From Gnetum montanum (lineage: Eukaryota > Streptophyta > Gnetopsida > Gnetales > Gnetaceae), in assembly GCA_015680685.1 (NCBI GenBank), contig MNCI01009596.1, positions 381,578 to 445,577 on the forward strand: a stretch of DNA of 64,000 nt, written 5' to 3'. How positions within the stretch are numbered: position 1 is the first letter of the stretch; the number at the start of each line of letters is the position of its first letter. A program made the translations under genes and the position numbers. The notes under the pieces were generated by a model, which worked only from the letters and a program-made list of their open reading frames with translations, was not told the DNA's origin and did not search any database. Of the stretch, positions 58,240-64,000 are shown in pieces.

Positions 58240-59061
58240 TGATGAGTGGTGAGGTTCCCTACGCTCAACCATACGAATACAAGCATACATGCACGATCTG
58301 GTCGAATTCCAAGGACTAAGTGCTTATGTGATTTTTTTGAACAAGGATGGGTTTGTCAATCGTTGTCTTCTCAAGCTTACTTGTATGGCATGATTGTATG
58401 GTTAAGTAAACTTGAGGTATATGATTTTTATGGCTTTTATATTTTTATGTCCTGGTGCTACAAAGGGAGAAGTGAACTAATTAAGCAACTAACTTAACTT
58501 AACTAATTGGCTACGCTCTAACTAGTCCTAACACTAGCATCCATTCCCACTTATCATACACATCCTGAACCAATGTCACACTACTGGGATTACCAAACGC
58601 TAATCGTTACTAGGTTACCAAGTGTTACACGCATGCTTGAAGTGGTCATACTGAGTATGCTTACTTAGGAGATATTAATAGGGTGAGAGATAGAACATTA
58701 ATTAACTAAGGAAAGAATTAATTACTGCAAATAACATTAATTAAGCTATTTCAAATGCTGCAAGGTTTATCGCAAAGTTTGTCTTTATTGCCATACACAA
58801 GGTGTGCTCAAGTACACAATGCTCGAATAAAGATCCGTTCACTTTATGACTCCTACTGCAAGCACTCAGAAATAATTCTATCTTTGGAAAGGGAAAAATG
58901 CAAGAGTTTGGGTAAGGGACTAAGACTAATTACCAAAACCAAGTGCACCTGCTTCTTATTTATAGGCAACGAGGCAAGTCCCGATATCGAATGCCCGATA
59001 TCACTTGGAAGGCTCTGATATTGTAGACCTGATATTGCAGATGCGATATCATAGTTCAGGA
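58240..59061 (-). repeat. D 5' LTR
   Basis: 822 bp. Plus-strand order is the shared end (TGATGAGTGGTGAGG), TTACTAGGTTACCAAG words, a TATA word (CTTATTTATAGGCAACG, about 58956), then U3 with six GATATC or GATATT cores (58981-59050) and TTCAGGA at the outer edge (CA changed to GA). Confidence 0.88.
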
Positions 59062-59066
59062 ACTAA

Positions 59067-60858
59067 TGAGGGGCATCAAAAACAAATCATATAGAATTTT
59101 TGCTATAACATTATAATGGAATCTCAAATAGGTAGTCATATAACAAGAAAGAAACACATGTAACTCATCTAGAAGGGCTCCTAATTTGCACAACCTATAC
59201 ATGCACTCTTCTTGAGGGAGTTTAATCCATCTTCCACTTTCAAGTCTAAGATAATAAGAACTTAAACGAAGTTTGTTGATAACATTATGATACTTGATGG
59301 GAATAGCAACTAAGAGATAGTTATCTTCTACATCTAGTTTATTAGATCTAATGTGGTGTAAGTAAACTTTCCTCTTACCTTCCATATTACTCCACATCTA
59401 TGTTAAAACATTTTGCTTACCTAGTTGGAAAATATGCTTAGGATTTGCTACATATCCTCCCAAAAGATATTCTATTTTCTGAAACATTGCATCCCTTCAA
59501 GATACCAACTATCATCTCGCGAATCCTCAAGAAATGCTATAGAGAATTTCTCTTACCTTGAGATATGTAAGCTATGATTGTATATAATGAATTGGCACAA
59601 GGCTTCTGCTTCTAAATATAATAAATCACATTTACATAATAACATTGAGTAGGGTGTTTGCATCCTCACCTTCAACTCATTAAAAAGAAAAGCTTTGTGC
59701 ACTTTTTCAATAGTTTTCCAAAGTTTAGCACTGAGTCCAATTCCCCAAACAACACATCCATACAATACAATAGGATAGATGATAGTATGAAAATTTTATT
59801 TTCTAACCTTTTAAGCCTAAAGGCCTACACACTTGTACTTGTTTTGAAAGCATACAGAGCCTTGAAACCTCCTACTATTTTTTCTTTGATGCACTTTCCT
59901 CACATGTACTATTTGCACATTGGTACCTCCAAAAGAAAAGTTATAAAAACTATTTTTTGTATCCCAAATCATCAATTTGGTTTTATCTACATTGACTTGA
60001 AGACCAATTGAACAACAATAATTTTCTAAAGTTTGCAATATATTTTGCATACCATCAACAATAATGGAAATAGAGGCAGCATCATCTACATATAAAAAAA
60101 TGATTCATTACTTGGAATCCAATTTTGATACCATGACTATCTTGCCCATTATAAAACCATTCCTGCATTTCATCAATAAAGATACCATAGAAAGTTGGAG
60201 AAAGTGGATCATCCTTCTTAATGCTAATTTTGATTTGAAATTGAATTTTTTTTCTTTAAATTGCTATCTATAATTTCAACAATCACTTTCTCATACAATT
60301 ATTGAGTTGTTATAATAAAATTTGAATGAAGGCCAATTTTATACAAGCATATGCATAGTTTTGTATAGATCACCGAATCATATGCTTTTGCAAAATCAAT
60401 AAAACAAAGAAAAACTTTTTTATTAGGAATTTTTACAAACTCCATGCAATGTCTAATAGTAACTAAATGATCAATAGTAGAGTGATTTTGTCTTAAACCT
60501 ACTTGAGATCTTGCCTTGACTTGGTTACCTTTAACCCAAGAATAGATTCTTTTTTCTAGCAAAGTGCTTGGCAACACAGAAAAAATATTACTCATAATGA
60601 TCATTCGATAATTGTTTAAATTATTTTCATCCTTATTTTTATATAATAATATAGCTCTAATAGTTTTCAATGTTGATTTAATTTTTTTCCATTGTTGAAT
60701 TTAATTTGTACAAATTTCTCTATGAATAGTATATCCTATTCGCTTTAATAATTCTACATGTAAACCATATGAATCTACAGGTTCATGAGATGCTAGCTTT
60801 TTAATACCTTCTATAGTAAATTGGAGAGGTGGTTATTGTACAATAGTAGTAGAATTAT
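59067..60858 (-). mobile_element. LINE (non-LTR retrotransposon) reverse transcriptase, decayed
   Basis: Minus strand, N to C: IEGIKKLASHEPVDSYGLHV and ELLKRIGYTI (about 60815-60730), ILLYKNKDENNLNNYRMIIM (60650), SQVGLRQNHSTIDHLVTIRH (60510), LCFIDFAKAYDSV (60405), then LYVDDAASISI (60095-60063), which is the Y-x-D-D catalytic box. After it come QVNVDKTKLMIWDTK (60000) and MYGCVVWG (59765). The C-terminal module has LRLSSYYLRLESGRWIKLPQ with EECMYRLCKLG and a following H and C (59285-59150), like the zinc-binding tail of such LINEs. In a live element this ORF2 nicks DNA and copies its RNA into the target. The endonuclease is missing because a B-type LTR cuts the element at 60859. D cuts it again on the left. 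Confidence 0.9.
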
Positions 60859-61231
60859 TGATGAAGCATAATTCAACTAACTATGTAAATGGGTATGCAT
60901 CAACGCAGCCTCGTTGACATAGCCCCGTCAATGTATCCCCGTCAACGCTAATGCAATCAAGCCTATATAAATGCAAGTACCAACCAAATTAATGACATGT
61001 TACATCCATAGTATAGTGAAGCTCTTGTAGTTTTTTCCCTAGATTTAGAATATTTTCCTTTGAGTGTCTGTAGCTTAAATTAAGAGATTGTACAGATCTT
61101 TATTCAAGCATTATGTACCTGAACACCTTGATGTAAATAGTAATAAAGATGATATTTCTAGCATTCATTACAACACTTATTTTAATATTTCTTATTTGCA
61201 CTTTATCTTTAAAGTACTTTATGTTTCTTAT
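60859..61231 (+). repeat. Second B-type LTR (B2), 5' part only
   Basis: It starts TGATGAAGCATAATTC inside the LINE. Repeats of GCCCCGTCAATGTA type (60900-60960), CTATATAAATGCAAGTACC (TATA, about 60963) and TTGTAGCTTAAATTAAGAG-type R sequence follow the B LTR to about 61150. Then it becomes hard to align and is cut by the F LTR at 61232. Confidence 0.7.
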
Positions 61232-62011
61232 TGATCAGCCACGATATCGTGTACGCCCCTACGATATCGCGTACGGGATATCGCAGCCCGTCGAAACATC
61301 TATAAATAAGAGGCGGCTTTCCCTGTTTTAGGCATCTAGAGTTAGTCCCTTAGCCAAAATATAGCAGTTTTACCATGCCAGAGTTAGAATAATTTCCTTG
61401 TGCCCATAGTAGGAGTCTCAAAGTGAACGGATCTTTATTTGAGCAAATTGTACCTAAGAACACATTTGTGTATGACAATAAAGACAAACTTTCTAATAAA
61501 CCTTGCAGCATATGGACTAAGCTAAATAGGATTTAATTATTATTAAATGTTTAAATTCTTTCCTAGATAATTAATCTCTCGCAACCCTTGACTCTCCTAG
61601 TCAAGTGCATTCAGTACAACCACTTCNGCAACCCTTGACTCTCCTAGTCAAGTGCATTCAGTACAACCACTTCAAGCACATGTGTAACGCTTGGTAACCC
61701 AGTAACGAGTAGTGTTTGGTAATCCCAGTAACGTTGCATTAGTTCAGGGTGTGTGCGACAAGTGCGAACAGATATTGATGCTAGGATAGTTAAAACTTAG
61801 TTAGTGAATAGTTAATGAAAATTAGTTATTTAGTTCTCTTCACCTTTCCCTACTAGCATAGGCATTAAAAATATAAAAGTTATAAAAATCACATACCTCA
61901 AACTTACTTAACCATACAACCATGACAATACAAGTAAGTTTGGGAGGACAATGATTGATTAACCTTAAGTGTTTCATTAAGGCACGTAAGCACTTAGTCC
62001 TTGGAGTTCGA
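61232..62011 (+). repeat. F 5' LTR, 3' end missing
   Basis: GATATC cores lie at 61243, 61264 and 61277, then CTATAAATAAGAGG (about 61301). R/U5 matches the A1 3' LTR through GCACTTAGTCCTTGGAGTTC and stops at 62011, before the shared GTAGGGGTACC end. About 50 bp around the N at 61627 is duplicated. Confidence 0.83.
61577..61673. other. Duplication around a single N (61627)
   Basis: GCAACCCTTGACTCTCCTAG through CAACCACTTC is repeated on both sides of the N in the F LTR. Confidence 0.92.
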
Positions 62012-63703
62012 CCTTCTTCATGGTGATGGTTCTCCTTCTTCTTCACCTTCATCATCACATTCACCCTCTCCTTCAGTATCAGGACGCAGTCATAAGGAAC
62101 CTAACCATGAGAATAAGGGTAAGGAAAGTGAGAAACGTTGATGAGAGAGTCGGGAATGAGGACAGGGGCATTCTAGAGAATCATGGCATGGAAGAAGGGA
62201 GATTAGGGAACCGCGTAGACATCACAAATGCTATGAAAGAAATGACCATGAAGAACCCCTACTTGCAACTCAAAGCATGTTAGACATCACAGAGGCCGTA
62301 AGAATTCCCACAAGGCACCAAAAAGATAGTAGGATCAAGAGATTAGACATGAATAGCATCTCACAATTTGAGGGGGGATACAACACTGATCCTTAGAACC
62401 ACTTACAAGCATTTCACGATGCATGTCCTTGTAGAACATTGAGAATGAATGGCAAAAGCTAAAGTTGTTCCCAAGGACACTAGTAAAAGAAGTGGAAAGC
62501 TAGTACTGGTCCTTAGAACCAAAATCCATTCAAATGTGGAGTACGATGCTAGAACTATTTAAAAATAAGTATCAAACGTACTCCCAGGTGTCCAACCTGC
62601 AAAAGAAAATCCAAGGATGGAAGCAGGGAACTCATGAACCCTTGGATGCTGCCATGGGCTAATACTATGCATTGGTACATCGTTGCCTTGGCCATGGTTA
62701 CTCATAGCAAGATCAACTATGTCATCTCGTAGATGGACTTAGGCATGAAACCAGGAGAACCCTTGGAACATATGCCCAAGGGAGATTATCAGAGCTTAGG
62801 TCCCGTCAAGTTCATAGATTTTTGGATCAAGTACCTAAGGAAGAAGGAGAGCTACGTAAGAGAGAAAGTGTGGAAGAGTACAACTGCGATCCTTCCCTCC
62901 AAAAAAGGGGAGTGAGATTCTATGAGGAGGAGGAAGAATCACCACTCAAAGAGATGATGAATAGGAAAACCTTGGCGCTCCAAAAATTAACAACAGAAGT
63001 GTTAGCAAAGGTAGACCAAATGTGGGACTCCTTAGATAGTAGATTTGAAACCGTTCTCAAAATTGTAGAGGAGTCTAAGGAGCGAGGTAGTGACTACGAT
63101 AAAACAAAAAAGAGGGATTTGGACCATGCATGTAACAAAGGTAAGGGTAAAATGGCCATCACCAAAGAGGTTGTGGATTCTAATACAAACAATGAAGGTG
63201 GATGTGAGATATGCCAGTATGACCACCCTAAGGGATGTTGCCCAATAATCTCACATTTGCAATTGTCTGGGGTGTATGCACTTAACCCATGACTTAACAA
63301 ACGGCAAGCACCCCAACGGTTACCTTATCCCCAAGGTAACACCAGGCAGTTCCACAAACCATTAATGTATTATCCAAGTGGAACTCTACCACAACCTATT
63401 GAGCAACACCAGTAGTGGCAATACCCACAGTCATGGGGGATGCCACCGCCAAGGCAATAATACCCTTACTAGCAATTGGATCCATATGGCCACTATGTGC
63501 AGCAGCCAATCTCTCCACATGACTCTATCGGTCACGTGACTCCACAACATCACTACCAAGCTCAGGAGTATTATTGGAATCCTTCTTCTAGGGGAGACAC
63601 ACCACATGCATACCATCCTCCAAATCCATCCACATCTCTCACACCAATAGCTCCATTGCCACCCACTCCAGCAATGCAAGGGGAACTCCCCACTCAACCG
63701 TAG
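62012..63703 (+). pseudogene. F gag, 5'-truncated
   Basis: It begins inside the Ser/His-rich spacer (HGDGSPSSSPS) and continues with LDMNSISQFEGGYNTDP (about 62344), the core domain, and an open stretch of 156 codons (62822-63292) with EEGELRKRESVEEYNCDPSL. The knuckle is CEICQYDHPKGCCPI (63203-63247). The tail has DPYGHYVQQPISPHDS. Gag and the following linker share one frame, unlike A1, so the ancestral gag-protease was probably a single ORF. Confidence 0.83.
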
Positions 63704-64000
63704 CAATGTAATGCTACAAGAGTTGTAAACCTTCAATTCGCTACTGGTTTTGACAATTGTACAAAGAGAAGACCTTTCTTCAAAACCAATAGTCCAACCA
63801 AGCTCTCACAACCACAAGCGGTTGAGCATTTGAACACTTCTCCATCAAATAGGGCTTTAGAGCTCCCTTCAAACCAAAAATAGAGCTCAATGCATACGGT
63901 TATGTTAACACATACCATCACTGACTGGATTAAGAAGGGCCACCTTCCCAAGAAATTCTTTGATCCTAGAAGTCCTTTAATTTATCTCCAAGTCGCTGGG
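63704..64000 (+). pseudogene. F gag-protease linker, incomplete at window edge
   Basis: KRRPFFKTNSPTKLSQPQAV and HTITDWIKKGHLPKKFFDPR with SPLIYLQVAG match the A1 linker. The window ends just before the Asp-Ser-Gly site would appear. One stop lies near 63880. Confidence 0.75.

Larger units (their letters stand above)
43379..59061 (-). mobile_element. Element D: Ty3/gypsy element, minus strand, interrupted by C
   Basis: The LTRs (43379-44187 as 3', 58240-59061 as 5') carry a perfect target duplication actaa (43374-43378, 59062-59066). Read on the minus strand the order is LTR, tRNA-Asp primer site, gag, protease, RT, RNase H, integrase, 3' region, LTR. Without C and its duplication it is about 10.0 kb. 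The RT active site (FMDD), protease Asp-Ser-Gly and integrase catalytic residues are all still visible, although stops and frameshifts are common. It inserted into a LINE. Confidence 0.92.
61232..64000 (+). mobile_element. Element F: A1-like Ty3/gypsy element, runs off the window
   Basis: The A1-type LTR starts at about 61232 (TGATCAGCCACGATATCG) and leads without PBS or leader straight into mid-gag at 62012, then gag and the start of the protease region to the window end. The missing stretch corresponds to the last 60 bp of the LTR, the primer site, the leader and about 670 bp of gag in A1. This may be a real deletion or an unmarked assembly join. It sits inside a B-type LTR. Confidence 0.8.

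Overview
This window reads as land-plant nuclear DNA from a large, repeat-swollen genome. A gymnosperm (conifer-like) source is plausible but not proven. The signs are several nested Ty3/gypsy LTR retrotransposons with tRNA-Asp-type primer binding sites (Athila/Tat-like, no chromodomain seen), a non-LTR retrotransposon, a tRNA-derived SINE-like stretch, plant TATA boxes, and decayed plant gene pieces (HSP70, leucine-rich repeat). No intact cellular gene was found. Nearly every coding region is a pseudogene with in-frame stops and frameshifts, so most entries are pseudogenes or repeats.

Layout. 1-8 kb: AT-rich DNA with short tandem repeats, an HSP70-like fragment followed by an LRR fragment (both minus strand), a palindromic GCGTAGC-rich array in front of a TATA box, and a very old gag relic. 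8000-30673: element B (plus), with two 912-bp LTRs, gag-pol, and an extra decayed 3' region coding for a coiled-coil-rich protein. Element A1 (8983-18596, target duplication aacat) is nested in its leader. 33629-40816: element E (plus, target duplication atggg), which keeps gag and protease but has lost RT, RNase H and integrase. 43379-59061: element D (minus, target duplication actaa), inserted in a LINE. Element C (49846-55508, minus, target duplication ggagt) is nested inside D; C is a gag-only element with no pol. 59067-60858: the LINE reverse transcriptase (minus). 60859-61231: the start of a second B-type LTR, cut by element F (61232 to the window end, plus).

The elements form one related community. 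A1, C, D, E and F share LTR ends (TGATG...CATCA), arrays of GCGATATCGC-like palindromes just upstream of TATAAATAA, a tRNA-Asp primer site where the leader survives, and a Gag with an unusual short zinc knuckle. This suggests that pol-less forms (C, E) were mobilised in trans by full-length relatives such as A1 or D. The order of events follows from the nesting: LINE, then D, then C; B before A1. E has the most similar LTR pair by eye and is probably the youngest.

The assembly also shows artefacts. Single Ns are flanked by direct duplications or hide collapsed LTR sequence, one 81-bp gag block is inverted between two Ns, and a 120-N gap is smaller than its homologous sequence. All identities and alignments here were judged by eye; no database search was run.
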